Shown here piece by piece: positions 39,601-51,408 of a DNA stretch of 64,000 bases. This DNA comes from Phallusia mammillata (lineage: Eukaryota; Chordata; Ascidiacea; Phlebobranchia; Ascidiidae): contig QLIY01000650.1 in NCBI GenBank assembly GCA_003260075.1, positions 30,859 to 94,858 on the forward strand, written 5' to 3'. A program made the translations under genes and the position numbers. The first letter of the stretch is position 1. Each line of letters opens with the position of its first letter. A model generated the notes under the pieces. That model saw only the letters and a list, made by a program, of their open reading frames with translations. It made no database searches and had not been told where the DNA came from.

Positions 39601-42600
39601 ATTCAAGCTCATGAACAGCGCCCTCCAGTGATGTGATTTGTCGTCGTAAGTTTCTGTTTGATTCCTCGAGAATTTTCTGTCTTGCTGTTACCGGTGTTGA
39701 CAATGACCTAACCACCACCTATTAAAACAAAACAAAATGGGTTGACAGGAGTTTTTGTTTTACCAAGTTGAACACTTATACTTAGGAACACTATACACAG
39801 CTTGAAAAGTAATGTTTATGATCAAATGAACACTTATAGTTGTGCAAACATTCAACTGGACTGTAAAACATTTTAAACATGGCACGTTTTTAAAGAAACA
39901 TATAAATCCAATAAATAAGCTATTGCTGCCAGGCATAATGTATAAAGAAGTATTGCTTTTACAGCAGTTTTTATCATAAAGAATCGCCATTTTGACTTTC
40001 TTTACAAGGTGCCTTTATCAGGACAATGGTATACCTTTCAAGACAAATTTACTTTAAAGGGACAACTGCAACAAAACAAGTTACACGAAAAAATGGGGTT
40101 AACAAGATTGTGCGGCTGCAAACTTGCACTAATGTAGTAATGAAACATAGTTCAGGACTATACTAGTTAATACAAATTTAATGATTCAACTTATACAACC
40201 ATACACACCAAGCCAAGCAACAAACCATATTGTCCAACTCCTAATTATTCTTCACAACTTAGCTATGCACGTTTGGGCTACTCTATACACATGCCACCCA
40301 AAATAATGGTTGCCTCATTTCATATTCTTTGAAACTTTCTAGTTTTGCTAATTCAGAAATTTGTTTCCGACACTTTAAAATTATATCATTACAAAATTAG
40401 CTAAACATTCTACACTTCTAAGCCACTTAGCCGCCCTACTGGACTCTCATTGCCTGTCCTGCTCCTTTACAAAAATTCTGCATGCTGCCAAATGCAATCA
40501 TTAATTATTCAAGGCTGATTGAAGCTGGTAAAAAAATTCACACAGGCTTCTCCTATCAGGGGTCGTGACATAACAATCACAAATCGAGTTGCAACACACG
40601 AGACGAGGAAAAGGTTGTTGCTCCTGTTATTTTTACATTATCTCGTATTGATCGGGCTTCAGGTCGCTGTAAAATACGTTGTCAAATTATTTTATGACAC
40701 AATGACATTAAAAATCAATAAGATTTGGGTTTTCTTTTGACAGCAGTAAATTTTTAACAACATATATATTTTTGATATTTTTTCAAAATGCATTTTGCAT
40801 TCAAACCTAAATTCATTAATTTGGCTTTTAACGACAAACAAAAAGGGAAAATCTAATCTGCAAATATAAATGGGAACAAATCTAAATTGAAATAAAATTA
40901 ACGAACTGACAGTTTTATACCCTAAAAGCAAGGGGGGAATTTTTTTCTTGTTTCCTTCGTATTTTGCATGATAAAATTGCCTCCAATGTGTATTAACACA
41001 ATTATTCCTACCTATTGATATCCACTTTAATAAAGCCCTCTTTTCTTGCTGTAAACTGTTTTTTGGTCGATATATTTCAAATTTTAGCCACAAACTAGTA
41101 GATTTAATATAATATATAAATATAACCTCCCATACCCAAAACGTTTTTATTTCATCCTAAATAAAACTAATCAATGTTCTGCCAGCATTTGTGCAAAAGC
41201 AAAAACGTTTGTGGTATTCGTTATTTTATGTCGCTATATGCCCCAAGAATAAATCTACTATACAAACAACACCTGACACAATCTTAGGTCAGCCATCTGT
41301 CTAACATGTTCTAACAAAGATTATCGAATAGCCATTCAAATATTGGCCAATTCCAGTAAAGAGAAAAAATGACCCATTGCATAGGATAGGTCAAAAAATA
41401 ATTCATTAATTCATATATCCCACACCAAACATATGCAACCAAAATATCATGCTCTTAACAAGAGAAAAATCACAAAAAAACTAAAAAAGAATGAAACAAA
41501 TAGATTACTAAAATTTCCCTCAGTGCATTTTTTTCAATCCTCACATATACATACTATACTATACAGCTGAAGAAATGTAACTTCACAGAGTTACAATGCT
41601 AAACAACGCAACTAATTTTTGAAATTGGTGCTGTTCAAACATCAAGAGCACCAGTAAACTCCTGCTGTTATGTAACAATGCCTTGATGTCATAAAACTAG
41701 GCAGGGAGTGAAACCAATAGAAAGGCATTTCTTCACAAATTGCAATCAAAGGGGGGGGGGGACAAAGATTATCGAATGGCCATTCAAATATTGGCCAATT
41801 CCAGTAAAGAGAAAAAAATGACCCATAGCATAGGATAGGTCAAAAAATAATTTAATAATTCATATATCCCACACCAAACATATGCAACCAAATACTCTAT
41901 CTAAAAAAGAATGAAACAAATAGATTACTAAAATTTCCCTCGTTGCAAAGATCTGTAAATACCACTTACAGTCTAACCACAATTTTTCAATCCTCACATA
42001 TACATACTACACTACACAGCTGAAGACATGTAACTTCACAGAGTTACAATGCTAAACAACGCAACTAATTTTTGAAATTGGTGCTGTTCAAACATCAAGA
42101 GCACCAGAAAACTCCTGCTGTTATGTAACAATGCCTTGGTGTCATAAAACTAGGGAGTGAAACCAATAGAAAGGCATTTCTTCACAAATTGCAATCAAAA
42201 AATGCTATTGAAGTTTAAGTAGAAAATGAAGTAAAACAGACAACCAAAAAAGGAAACTAATTAATGAATTTGGGCATCTGTAAAATGGCAGTGAAGTAGT
42301 CAAAAATACCAAATTTATTTAAAATCACTTTTTCAAGGTGTCTTTTTAAAAAAACAAAACAGTGGTACCTTTGAACTGGCAGCAGCAGCAAGTTTTTGCA
42401 GATTGAGCATCTCTTTTTGTGTTTGTTTCATTACTTCAGTTTCTGCACAACTTTCTTTGCCCTGCAACAGCAAGTTTAGAATACATATTAAATATTGAAT
42501 AGTTACAGCTCAATGATGCCACCTTGTGGAAAGTATATGGTAAGAGCATTGCAGATAATAGAATAGTTTCTTTTGTTGAATGTTGTGTAATCTAAAACTT

Positions 42601-43186
42601 GAAGAATATTGTTGTGGTGAAAAGTGATACCACCATAAGAACATAAGATGCCAATAGAACAATAAATCGAATACGAATTCAATTTACACAATATTAGGTC
42701 GTCATTTGAGTTGGTGGGAATTTTACGGTAAGCCCAAGCCAAAAATCAACACCATTTAATATAACTTTGATTGATACTATTATTGATTCAATAGTGATAA
42801 TTGCAACATTTAATAAAATAAAATCTCCTCTATAAGATTTGACATTCTTACCCTGATTTGTAAGCTAAACAATGAAGGTGGTTTCCTAACCTTATGCATG
42901 TAAACGTTTTTTTCAAAACTACAAACCACTTAATTCCAACCAAAAACTACAGCATTTTAATTTCTATTTTTGGAATTTTGTTAAACCAGTAATGCAGGTT
43001 AAAAATTATACCACCATAACTGTACCTTAAACTTTTCTCGCCTTGCTTGACGTAATGCCCTTTTCAGGTCTTCTAGCTGAGCCTGAGTTGAAGTAAGCAG
43101 ATCATCCTTCTCTGCAAGCAGCCTAGAGTGTTCTGTTTCACATCTTCCCTTGTGTCTCTGATGAGCACGCTTCTGTTGCTGAAGAT

Positions 43187-43229
<43 letters not shown>

Positions 43230-46200
43230 AATAAAATAAAAGACTTAGTTTTTACTCAGTGTGAGTGTTACACAGCCAGTTTGCGCTATTTACTTGTCCC
43301 ATTTGGCATGCAATTTTATGTGAATAACATAAAAGTGCAACAGCCTAAAATCAGTACACAGCAGTTGGGATTTACCGTCACTCTGCTTTAACCCAGTGGT
43401 TCTTAATCTTTTTGGTGTGGTTTCCCGCTAAAGTCAATCACCAACTTTGAATTTCGGGGGGGGGGTCAATAAAACCAATGAATTAGTTTTTGCTCTAAGT
43501 GAGCGTTACACAGTTAGTTTGCGCTATTTACTTGTCCCATTGGGCATGCAATTTTATGTGAATAAAATAAAAGTGCAACAGCCCGAAATCAGTACACAGC
43601 ATTTGGGATTTACCGTCACTATGCTTTAACCACAATTGTCTCGGTTAAGAATTAAGAAAACAATCCTTTTTTTATTTAATACAAATTTCACTTAGACTGG
43701 GTTAGCCTTGTACAGAACCAATTCATTCACACAGAAATGAATGAAACAAATGTCTAGAAGACGTAATATTTTGGGTTGGCAGCATGGCTGTTTTATAATA
43801 GCTGCCACCCCAGAGATTTTAAGTGAAACAAACCTTGACATTTTGTTCCTGCAGTGATCTTGCTTTTTCTTCCAATCTTCTGGCTATGTTAGCTAACTCC
43901 CCATTTCTCTTCTTCAGTGGGGGGGGGGGGGGGGGGGCAAACGGCCTTGGATTTTTATGCATCTTGTAAAACCAGAAAATTAATCTAACATGTTGTTGCG
44001 GAAAAATTTTAGGAAAGTATATAACTTTCAACGATTAATTCAAAGCCGGGTTCGACCCTCGGGGCCCCGGGGGGGGGGGTTAACCTTGTACAGAACCAAT
44101 TCATTCGCATACAAATGAACGAAACACATGTCTAGAAGACATAATATTTTTGAGTTGGCTGCATGGCTGTTTCTTAATAGCTGCCACCCCAGAGATTTTA
44201 AGTGGAACAAACCTTGACATTTTGTTCCTGCAGTGATCTTGCTTTTTCCTCCAATCTTCTGGCTATGTTAGCTAACTCCCCATTTCTCTTCTTCAGTGAT
44301 GCGATTTTCTCTTCAGCTTTCGACCTTTGCTCCCTTTTCTATTTGCATACATTTAAAACAAATTTAACAACCCGATAGTTGTAAATGAATTTTAGACATA
44401 GATCACAGTGACACAAAACAAATCGATACAATACCTCGTATATGATTGTAGTCCTTGTATGCACAGAAAACAAAGAAATTAACATAAATTTCAGGAAAAC
44501 CCTTTTTTAAGGTATCACTTACTATTTTTAAATTTTCCTCTGCAAGCAGTTCACATTGTTCCTGGAGTTCACTTAATCGGCATTCGAGCTCAGCAAATTG
44601 AGAACTTGGGACTTGATTGCCTGGATCTAAAGAAACAAAACACTTGCATTTCCCAACTATGAATTACACAATGAAAATACTGCAAAATTACCACGCACCC
44701 AACATATCTTCACTTGCTGATCGTCGCTGAAAGTGTCGGTTAGATTTCTTTTTCTTGGATGAAGATCTGGGAGATGCATGGGACATCTGCAGATATTTTA
44801 CTGAGATGCCTTCTTCCCCACCTTCTGTGATGGAGCGCGGCGAACTAGACACAAAGCAACAACAATTATTTCCAAACTTTTGTCAGAAAGGAAAAGAATA
44901 TTGCCTTCTGTACAACACCACTTTTAATATATCCAATCAATTAAACAGGAAACATAACTACATTACTACAAAACAAAACCATAATAAAGTGAAAAAAGGG
45001 CAATATAAGGTTTGAAGTTTGCCCCAAAAATGCTTTTTGCACAAGTCCAATCTAAATGCAACTAGTCTAGTCAGCAGAAAAATAAACTACATTATTTTGA
45101 CATTTATCATTGCAGCACAAAACACTTGTTTACAAACTTAATATAGCTGACTTGTTTGTACACTTTAAATGGTAATAAAGAGAAACCTTGTTGATGTGTC
45201 TGTAGTAGATTCACTGTGTTGTTTTTGGCGTCGTGGTGTTCTTACTTTTTGTAAACCATCATGACATCTCTCTTCATTTAATTCTAAACCAACAGTATTT
45301 TGTGAGGTAGAGGGTAAGTTCTCAACCAAATGAGTCAAATCTTCATTGGATTGACTGACAGATTGCATAGAAGATAAGGGAATGTTGGGATCCACTGAGA
45401 TTTGGTTGAATTGTTCAGGTGATTTTAACTTCGCACTTTTGCTTGGGTGAACACTGTTGTTGGTATCCATTGCAGAATCAGCATGGCTTACATGTGGTGC
45501 AGTTGGGTTGTTTTCATAATCATTTGAATTACTACTGTGGTCTGCAAACACTTGTACCAAAGTCTCTGAGGCATTTCGATTTTCAGGAGATTCTGAAGAA
45601 ATTGTTGCAGGAACTGGGTCCTGTAATTTACAACGTAGCATGTATTTAAATAAAAAAACACGGCACATACAGTATTTTTTGCAAACTTAAACCCATATTT
45701 GTTTCCAAAAGATGGCCAGTCAAACCTTTTTATATTTGAGCAGTGGTTTTTTAAACTTTGGATAAAAAAATAATTTTTTGTTTTGTTTTGGGGTTATGCT
45801 AGAGATGTAAATACAATGCATGTTTAAACAGTCCACAAACTTTCTATGGGCTGAACATATACATGTACAATGAATCATATAAAATACATTGTCCAGTCTG
45901 GGTATCCCATTGTCTGGTAGCACCAGAAAGCACATTCAGGTGAACCAACCACAACAAGATACAAACAAATTTACAATAGCTTGCAAAGAAACAGTTTAAA
46001 AAAGTGATGAGTAAAACAATGGCTGATGCTTGTCAACAAACAACCTTTGTATAATACAAGATTCATCAAGCATTAAATTACTGTTGACCAAACATTCAAC
46101 GCTGGCTTCATACTCCTATACTATTTAACAATCATTGAAATTTATACTTTATTGTCAGCACTTCACTTAGTTTTGTTTTTACAAACTGAACACCTTAATG

Positions 46201-47328
46201 TCAAGAGATTAAGAATACAACCACTCATAAAAGTACTTCAAGCCACTTTCTTCTATTTGCATTAGTGTCAGTATCCATTATTACACTACGACCTAAAAGC
46301 ACGTCCTGAGGCTAAAGCCTAACCCCAAACTTATACTGTTTAAACGCTACTGGCAGCTTAGCAAATTGAAGAAGGTTTAAAGTACGCCGTCCGTTATGCC
46401 CTGCCGTAGCCAAACACAACAATGCCACAAACAGGCAACACAAAAAGCTTTATAGCTAAACAAACAATTATTCCAGTACAAAGGAGCTTCTTACCTATTG
46501 TACACAAGTATCTACGAGCTAACAGATGCAAAGAGAAAGGTTGGCACACACCCTATCTTGGCTACTGTGGATTGACATATTTACTCAAGTGCTATTGTGT
46601 ATCAGACACAGCGAGAGCAACTTATGATTGAAGAGCTATCAATATGAAACATGGATGGAGATTGAAAGGTCAACACAATCTTTTGTATGTTACAAGATTC
46701 TTGGATTAAAGCCCCTTTTAGCAAAAGAATCCATGAGTATGTGTAGGTAAACATGATTAGGTTGTGTTTGCCTACTTTTCCCACTGTGATTATAGCATAC
46801 AAATGAAAATAAATTCATGTTCTTTTTTCTAGTTTTTATTAAACTAAAAAAAAATATAAATTAAGTAAAAACGACACATACCAATGAAATATGATCATCC
46901 ATTGACCTGCTGCGAGTAGACTTCGCCAGATGTCTTCGTAATGCTGAGGCAACTACCTTGTTTCTAACTTCTTTTTCTAAATCCTATAAGGCAGAATATG
47001 AGATATCAGGCATGAGAAAAATGCATGTTATAATGTCACCATAAAACACAACAACATTGGGATATTAAATGTATGCATAGTAATAATGCAGCATTGCAAT
47101 TGATTTGCTTGCAATACTTAACAGAAGAAAGGATTTTATACGCGTCGGCAATCAATTGAAAAAATACATTTACTCTATAAACAAACAAACACGTTATTCG
47201 TAACTTACCGTTGAAGCTGCATGATCGGTCTCCACGTTACCGAGTTCTGCTTTTAACTGAGCAATGTGCTCTTTCATTTCTTCGCTCATTTGTTGTAAAC
47301 GTCCAACATTAGCTTGTTTTTTCTCCAT
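21613..47328 (-). CDS. RIM-binding protein (RIM-BP family), 28 exons
   Basis: Transcript-order exons: 47209-47328, 46882-46983, 45187-45620, 44699-44844, 44523-44626, 44213-44338, 43026-43178, 42369-42461, 39491-39718, 39132-39212, 38051-38166, 36635-36907 (split), 35953-36079, 34916-35125, 30488-30730, 30083-30251, 29269-29438, 28411-28541, 27659-27885, 27194-27340, 26646-26767, 25571-26449, 24947-25092, 24091-24219, 23631-23726, 23412-23535, 22738-22916, 21613-21906. All phases agree, giving about 1747 aa. RIM-BPs link RIM and voltage-gated Ca2+ channels at presynaptic active zones. Visible in order: coiled coil (about 1-690), SH3-1 (~766-830, AKYSYNPYDGPNESPEAEL...GLVPSNFLE), three FN3 (~907-1180), a Ser/Arg-rich linker, SH3-2 (~1482-1545, ALYDYDP), SH3-3 (~1606-1665, ALFDYDP...GLVPSNFLEEV), and a Thr/Ser-rich tail. 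Length and the long coiled coil resemble the vertebrate TSPOAP1 (RIMBP1) form; a single pre-duplication orthologue is likely, so no paralogue symbol is given. Several exons are duplicated by misjoins. Confidence 0.93.
22100..22589. mobile_element. hAT-like element with a nested inverted-repeat element
   Basis: Outer ends: CAGTGGTTTTTAGAC at about 22102 and GTTGAGAACCACTG ending near 22587. Inside, about 22160-22458, a second pair of inverted ends is visible: 'ccgtattattcgattgtaag' on the left and the reverse complement of 'cggcttacattcaggtaaat' on the right. Both encode nothing. They lie in the last intron of the RIM-binding protein gene. Confidence 0.5.
24228..24440. repeat. Duplication joined by poly-G near exon 24 of the RIM-binding protein gene
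   Basis: The stretch 'gatctccatctg...' to 'gccggattaa' at about 24209-24320 is repeated at 24335-24444 with small differences. The join is a run of G at 24321-24330. The second copy repeats only the first few codons of the 129-bp SH3 exon, so it is not a second exon. Confidence 0.8.
24269..24562. mobile_element. Pogo/Tigger-like MITE (misassembled)
   Basis: One end reads CAGTAAACCTAGGTTAATCC. The other end (reverse complement near 24562) reads CTACAAGTGAACCTCGGTTA. The body repeats 'gttaatccgga' and 'ccgaagatc' motifs. A second, truncated copy starts at 35258 (cagtaaacctttgttaatcc). The mariner/Tigger-like assignment rests on end sequence only. Confidence 0.45.
31146..31294. repeat. 65-bp duplication joined by poly-G
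   Basis: 'acaataaccagcgac...acccttgctg' occurs at 31152-31218 and 31229-31293 around a 10-base G run, inside the long intron between RIM-BP exons 14 and 15. Confidence 0.8.
33209..33423. mobile_element. hAT-type MITE, 215 bp
   Basis: Ends CAGTGATTCTCAAAC and GTTTGAGAACCACCG form inverted repeats. Flanking 8-mers atatacgc and atctacac agree at 6 of 8 positions, a plausible aged target duplication. The interior includes 'gcggctc' blocks in direct orientation. Confidence 0.6.
34027..34374. mobile_element. hAT-type MITE, 348 bp
   Basis: Ends TAGCGGTTCTCAAAC and GTTTGAGAACCACTG. Flanks gtttaaac and tttcaaac agree at 6 of 8 positions. The inner sequence 'ccgcggtcctttaggggtcc' is unlike the two neighbouring elements, so only the ends are shared. 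Confidence 0.6.
35256..35415. mobile_element. Truncated Tigger-like MITE
   Basis: Starts 'acagtaaacctttgttaatc' and contains 'ttcgcctcgttcagag', 'catcggttaataaggatctt' and 'ggtccaaacaggtccgga', all related to the element at 24269-24562. The other end is decayed. Confidence 0.4.
35566..36305. repeat. Two consecutive poly-G misjoins around RIM-BP exon 13
   Basis: 35566-35773 is repeated at 35786-35990, joined by the G run at 35774-35784. About 35995-36150 is repeated at 36162-36305, joined by the G run at 36152-36160. Exon 13 is complete only in the middle copy (35953-36079). The left partial copy holds its 3' end (35734-35773) and the right partial copy its 5' end (about 36162-36233). Confidence 0.85.
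36635..36907 (-). CDS. RIM-BP exon 12, split between two copies
   Basis: Part of the RIM-binding protein gene (21613-47328). The exon begins after an acceptor (CGCAG) at 36907 with SFHDEKRNFANLQNVHRAAT and ends at the donor at 36635 with GYQQALQSLQ. Neither copy is whole. The left copy (36635-36773) lacks the acceptor side, which is replaced by G from 36774. The right copy (about 36786-36907) stops at 'gccggtccc'. Overlapping them gives a 148-bp exon in phase with exons 11 and 13. This is the clearest proof that the poly-G joins are assembly errors. Confidence 0.85.
37270..37538. mobile_element. hAT-type MITE, 269 bp with internal misjoin
   Basis: Ends CAGTAGTTCTCAAAC and GTTTCAGAACCACTG. 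Flanking 8-mers are gtttaaag (37262-37269) and gtctaaag (37539-37546), matching at 7 of 8. The interior has 'ggtgcgtcgcaagtccag' twice around an n at 37465, again a collapsed overlap. Confidence 0.7.
37650..37966. repeat. Duplication joined by poly-G in RIM-BP intron
   Basis: About 130 bp around 'aggggtgaaaccattagttg' is present at 37683-37825 and 37855-37966 with several mismatches. The G run is 37827-37836. The first copy also has a 24-bp tandem repeat (gcgaagggctttttaagcgg...). Confidence 0.8.
38707..38880. repeat. ~75-bp duplication joined by poly-G
   Basis: 'aggatcaaggcaat...gtagtaaccacatttt' is repeated on both sides of the short G run at 38788-38797. Confidence 0.8.
39719..42368. other. 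Large RIM-BP intron (exon 8 to 9)
   Basis: AT-rich, without exons. Contains a decayed member of the CTGATGA/GAAAC repeat family (minus strand, about 39920-40030) and a ~430-bp duplication (41320-42195). Confidence 0.5.
41320..42195. repeat. ~430-bp duplication joined by poly-G, diverged copies
   Basis: Copy 1 at about 41320-41749 and copy 2 at 41762-42190, joined by a G run at about 41751-41761. The copies differ by substitutions and indels: copy 2 has a ~40-bp stretch 'gttgcaaagatctgtaaata...' where copy 1 has only 'gtgcattttt', and copy 1 has an extra ~20 bp near 41465. The divergence fits two alleles, not a copied read. Confidence 0.85.
43187..43630. repeat. Poly-G run (41 bases) plus duplicated intron segment
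   Basis: The G run 43187-43227 lies 8 bp outside RIM-BP exon 7, where it would form the C-rich tract before the acceptor. The following 165 bp (43228-43392) recurs at 43467-43628 after a second G run (43457-43466). The first copy continues into a hAT end (CAGTGGTTCTTAATC); the second into unique sequence. Confidence 0.75.
43684..44079. repeat. Truncated second copy of RIM-BP exon 6
   Basis: The interval from 'tagccttgtacagaacc' to 'cttcttcagtg' (about 43702-43919) duplicates 44081-44298. The left copy of exon 6 (43834-43919) is cut by a G run at 43919-43937, so about a third of the exon is missing. The intact exon is 44213-44338. The filler 43938-44069 between the two G runs has no partner in the window. 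Confidence 0.8.
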
Positions 47329-47868
47329 GTTGGCTTTGCCTTTAACCGTCCATTTGCTTTTCACGTGACGAAGGACTTAATTACACACTGCCGTCTAATC
47401 CACGCACATCGTTTTCCGTCGCAAGCACGTGCCGAAATGTTAACGCCATTGCTGTCAAAAGCTTTCGGCTATTAATCCTTTAAAAACGCGCTAGGGCCTT
47501 TGTAGGTTTTGCTCTTCCGTTCCATTCCTGTGACGAATCGAACCGCTGAAATTCGATACAGGGTGGTTTCTTGAAGAGACGCGGCAAGTTTTTGTTGCCA
47601 ACGGAACAGAACTCTAGCGCCATAAGGAGGAGACGGGGCCTGGTGTAGTTTTTGGATCAAACGCAATACGGTAATACCAACTAACCCTTTGACGTAACCT
47701 ATTACACCAGACCCGAGGAGACGTACATTATCTCAAAAAGGTGCATTGGTTATAACATTTTCTGGATTCTTATTGAGTCTTTTAAGTTTTAACCAATTTT
47801 CTCGCACTTTGTTGTCGTAATCACCCGATCCGTCTGGAAGTCCCCGATTAAGATCGGCTGTGTTACGG

Positions 47869-49022
47869 GGGGGGGGGAAAATAAAAGCTACAGAAAGTAG
47901 ATGTACAATAGTTTGGATAAAGTTTGACGTTTATTACATCACAACACTGAAATAAGCTTGTATTTTGGGGGGGGGGTTTTACCATCCTTCTGTCATCATA
48001 GAAAACGGCTGAGCTGACAACGAGCTATGGGGGGGGGGCGTAATTGACAGCCTATAGAGCAGGGGTTCCCAAACTTTTCACAGCACGACCCCATTCAGAA
48101 CTTTAACTGTTCCATGCGACCACCAGGTAGATGCCTTGTACCAAGTAAAGAAATATTCTACATGCTTTCTATGACAGGTCAAACATGGACAGGTATATAT
48201 GAAATACATGTTATTTACATTTAAAACCAAAAATACAGGGATCGATCTAAATGAAAAAGTTCTAAGTTCGGGGGGGGGGGCCTATGGTATTTTAACTCTA
48301 GTTTCATATTTGGAAAAAGAGAAAAAATCAGGGGGGGGGGTACATGTTATTTACATCTAAAACCAAAAATACAGGGATCGATCTAAATGAAAAAGTTCTA
48401 AGTTCTTTCACAAAGCGAAATAAACTCAACTCAAGTTGCATGCTGGATATTCATTAAAAATGTACAAATCTCGACATGTATGGTATTTTAACTCTAGTTT
48501 CATATTTGGAAAAAGAGAAAAAATCAACGCGTTCATGTCGCCATACCGAAATAGACCTTATTACATCACAATATTACCCAGCGCATATTGCCGCCTGCAT
48601 TCCATTTCAGGAAGGCGTGAATGTGTTTGCACAAAGCATACTCTCCGCTTGGATTTGTACACTTATTTCTCGACAATACCTCAGCGACACCACCGACCCC
48701 ATGACCTGTTTCTGTTTGCGGACCCACATATTGACCATTTCGACCCCAAATGAGCTCTTGACCGGTTGTTTAGCACCCCTCTGCTATAGCGTCTCATCAA
48801 ACACAAGCAGAAACCATGCTAGTGTTCGCTATAACAGTGTTCGGTAGCCTATAGGAGGTCTACCATATTTACATCCCCAAAAAGGAGGACAAAATTTTGA
48901 AGAGAACATGAAAAAATACGTTAAGGTCCCGGCAAAATAAAAGCTACAGAAAGTAGATATACAATAATTTGGACAAAGTTTGACGTTTATTACATCACAA
49001 CACTGAAATAAGCTTGTATTTT
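47869..49022. repeat. Cluster of small misjoined fragments with five poly-G runs
   Basis: 47878-47966 duplicates about 48937-49021. 48281-48330 duplicates 48477-48526. About 48205-48270 duplicates 48341-48405. G runs separate the fragments (near 47869, 47968, 48029, 48271, 48331). Only the longer copies continue into unique sequence. Confidence 0.8.
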
Positions 49023-49497
49023 TAAAAATTGTAAAACCTGTATCCATTAAAAATGGATGAAGTTGCATATTTGGCTGTTTTCAAAGGTATAACTGTCACA
49101 GATGTATTTAGCAAATCAGAAATTCGTTAAAAAGGAGGACATTTCGGCTGTTTTTTGTCCTCGGAGGAGTAACTTGTTTTTTGTTAAAAAGGGGAGCATG
49201 TTCTCTAAAAAGAGGACGTAGGCTATAGGTATAGGGACGCGACCTGCATGGTGTTTTTGCCAACAACATGTAGGCTATCTGTATCGCGCTCACAAAAATA
49301 TCAGAAGCGTGATAAATTATTTTTTCCCCTTGTGAATATTAAATCCCATTTCAATCAAATTAAACATATCGGCTTGCCAATGATGATCGACTGTAGGTAT
49401 ATATATAGCCTCTGAATAGACATAAGTGGCAATGGAAAGAGAAACAATAAATTAACTTACACCCAAAGCAATGATTGCTAAGGTGGCTTAATACACC

Positions 49498-49841
49498 CAG
49501 TGGTGGGATTCAGCGCCGGTTCGCACCGGTTTTATAGAACCGTCTCAAGAAATTTTATAAGATCGGCGAACCGGTTAGCATTACTGGTTACTGTCAATCG
49601 ACGTTTTGTAACAGAACCAGCTGAAAACTATGACTTTTGTGATAGAACCGGCTGACAAATAATTGAATCCCGTCGGTTCACACCGGTTCCATAGAACCGC
49701 CTTACGAAATTTTGTGAGATCGGCGAACCGGTTTAGTACTACTGCTGGTTATACTGACAATGAACTTTTGCAACAAAACCGACTGAAAAATATGACTCTT
49801 CCGATGGAACCGGCTGACAAAAAATGTGAATCCCACCACTG
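49498..49841. mobile_element. hAT-like MITE built of two tandem ~165-bp units
   Basis: Ends CAGTGGTGGGATTCA and TGAATCCCACCACTG are inverted repeats of the type known in hAT elements. The interior is two direct units, each with 'caccggtt...tagaaccg', 'gatcggcgaaccggtt' and 'gaaccggctgacaaa'. No target duplication is obvious. Confidence 0.6.
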
Positions 49842-50315
49842 ATCTAATATACATTCGTTTCCAGCAGCAAGCTTCGTGGTAGAGACGAAATATTTACCAA
49901 GCAATTGCAGTCAAAGTAAATCTCCATTCCACATCCAAGTTAAACTTTTCGAGGAAGCAAACACTCCACAAGCACCAAGGACGATTGTTATCGCTTTGTT
50001 TTGAGTTATCGACTTCCTTAGATAAAGTTTCCGAGTAGTGGTTTGAAAACCACAGTTAAAACGGATTGCTTCAAGTTGCAACATTTATTTAACTTAAATG
50101 TGTTTGTAAAACTAAAAAAAAGTTTTTGTGCTACCTTGCGAAGATAAAAAAATGAACACTTTGCGTACTGCGTTAAATGTGAAAGGCCGATCATAAAACC
50201 CAACGCCCTTCAAAGTTCAAAATTCACTTTACGACTTTCGTAAATTGGTTTCCACGGTTTATAGGTGCGCGTGCGTTTACTAGACTTGGTTTGTTTGCTA
50301 ATAATTCACAGCAAA

Positions 50316-51358
50316 ATGGGAATTTGGAGCGCGTTCTATCCTATTTTCCGAAGAAATTCCACGTTTGCATTATTTATTGTCGCTGGTGGATTAGCATTTG
50401 ATCAAGCATTTAACAAATCAACAAGATATATTTTCAATGATGTGATGAACAAAGGGGTAAGATCTTGTTATATTACTGACTATATATTTTGACTTGACCA
50501 GAAGCATTGAATGCAAATGCATGACATGTATTGTTAATTTTGCAGTAAGTTTGATTTTAGGTTTTGAGGCAAAAGTTTACAGTTTGAAGGATGAGTATAG
50601 TTGTGTGAAATGATTGTTAAAGTTATCTCAGAATAATACAATCTCTCATATAACAAGGATTAACCAGCAGGAACCTTAACACAAAGATTGGCTGGTTTGG
50701 TAAGACATGTTGTATTAAAAAATGCCTGTGGTCTCTGAATAGTAACCTTTTTAGATATGTCTGTACTCTTTAGTTACCACTTGACCACAGTGGCTAACCC
50801 ATAAATCTTTGGTGACCAACCTGTAAATACCGCATGGTAACTGTGGCCAACATGCATGATAAATGAGACCTGATTAAAGTGTACAACTTATGCTTTAATC
50901 AAGGGGTTTACAACCTTCATCAATGATGGGGCAAAATATATATAATCAAAATAAGCACATACACAGTGATAGATTACCATACAGTACATATAGTTGCATA
51001 CCAACCAGTTATTGAATTACCAGCTACCAGTAAATTTGTAAAGTTCTTCTAGCAGCATTGTTTTAAGTCTCAGAAAATGCACAGATTGATGTGCTCAGGA
51101 TAAAAAAAAGCACTGCACTGAACTAGTTTGGAACCACACAACCTTTTTCCAAGAGAGATAATTTGGCTCACAAGCAACCAATTACATATCCCTGGCCTAA
51201 TCATTAAAAAAAGTTTTGAAAAATATAAGTATTGTCAGCAAGGTAGATTATGCTAGCTTACCCTAATTTTTTTAATATTCAATGTACTGCCAATAAAAAT
51301 TTCTTCAACTTTACTTTTTCAGAAAGGATACAAGTATCTGGAACCAAAAATACTTCAA

Positions 51359-51408
<50 letters not shown>

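Larger units (their letters stand above)
47329..50315. other. Divergent intergenic region RIM-BP / UQCR10
   Basis: About 3 kb between the start of the RIM-binding protein (minus) and UQCR10 (plus). The first part should carry the RIM-BP promoter. Contents: a cluster of five short G runs at 47869-48340 with orphan fragments, a hAT end at 48061 (CAGGGGTTCCCAAAC) and a two-unit hAT-like element at 49498-49841. Nothing else is supported. Confidence 0.5.

Noticed and set aside
44045-44065. 'ggttcgaccc' resembling a tRNA B box
   Set aside because: No A box, acceptor stem or cloverleaf can be formed, and it lies beside a poly-G join.
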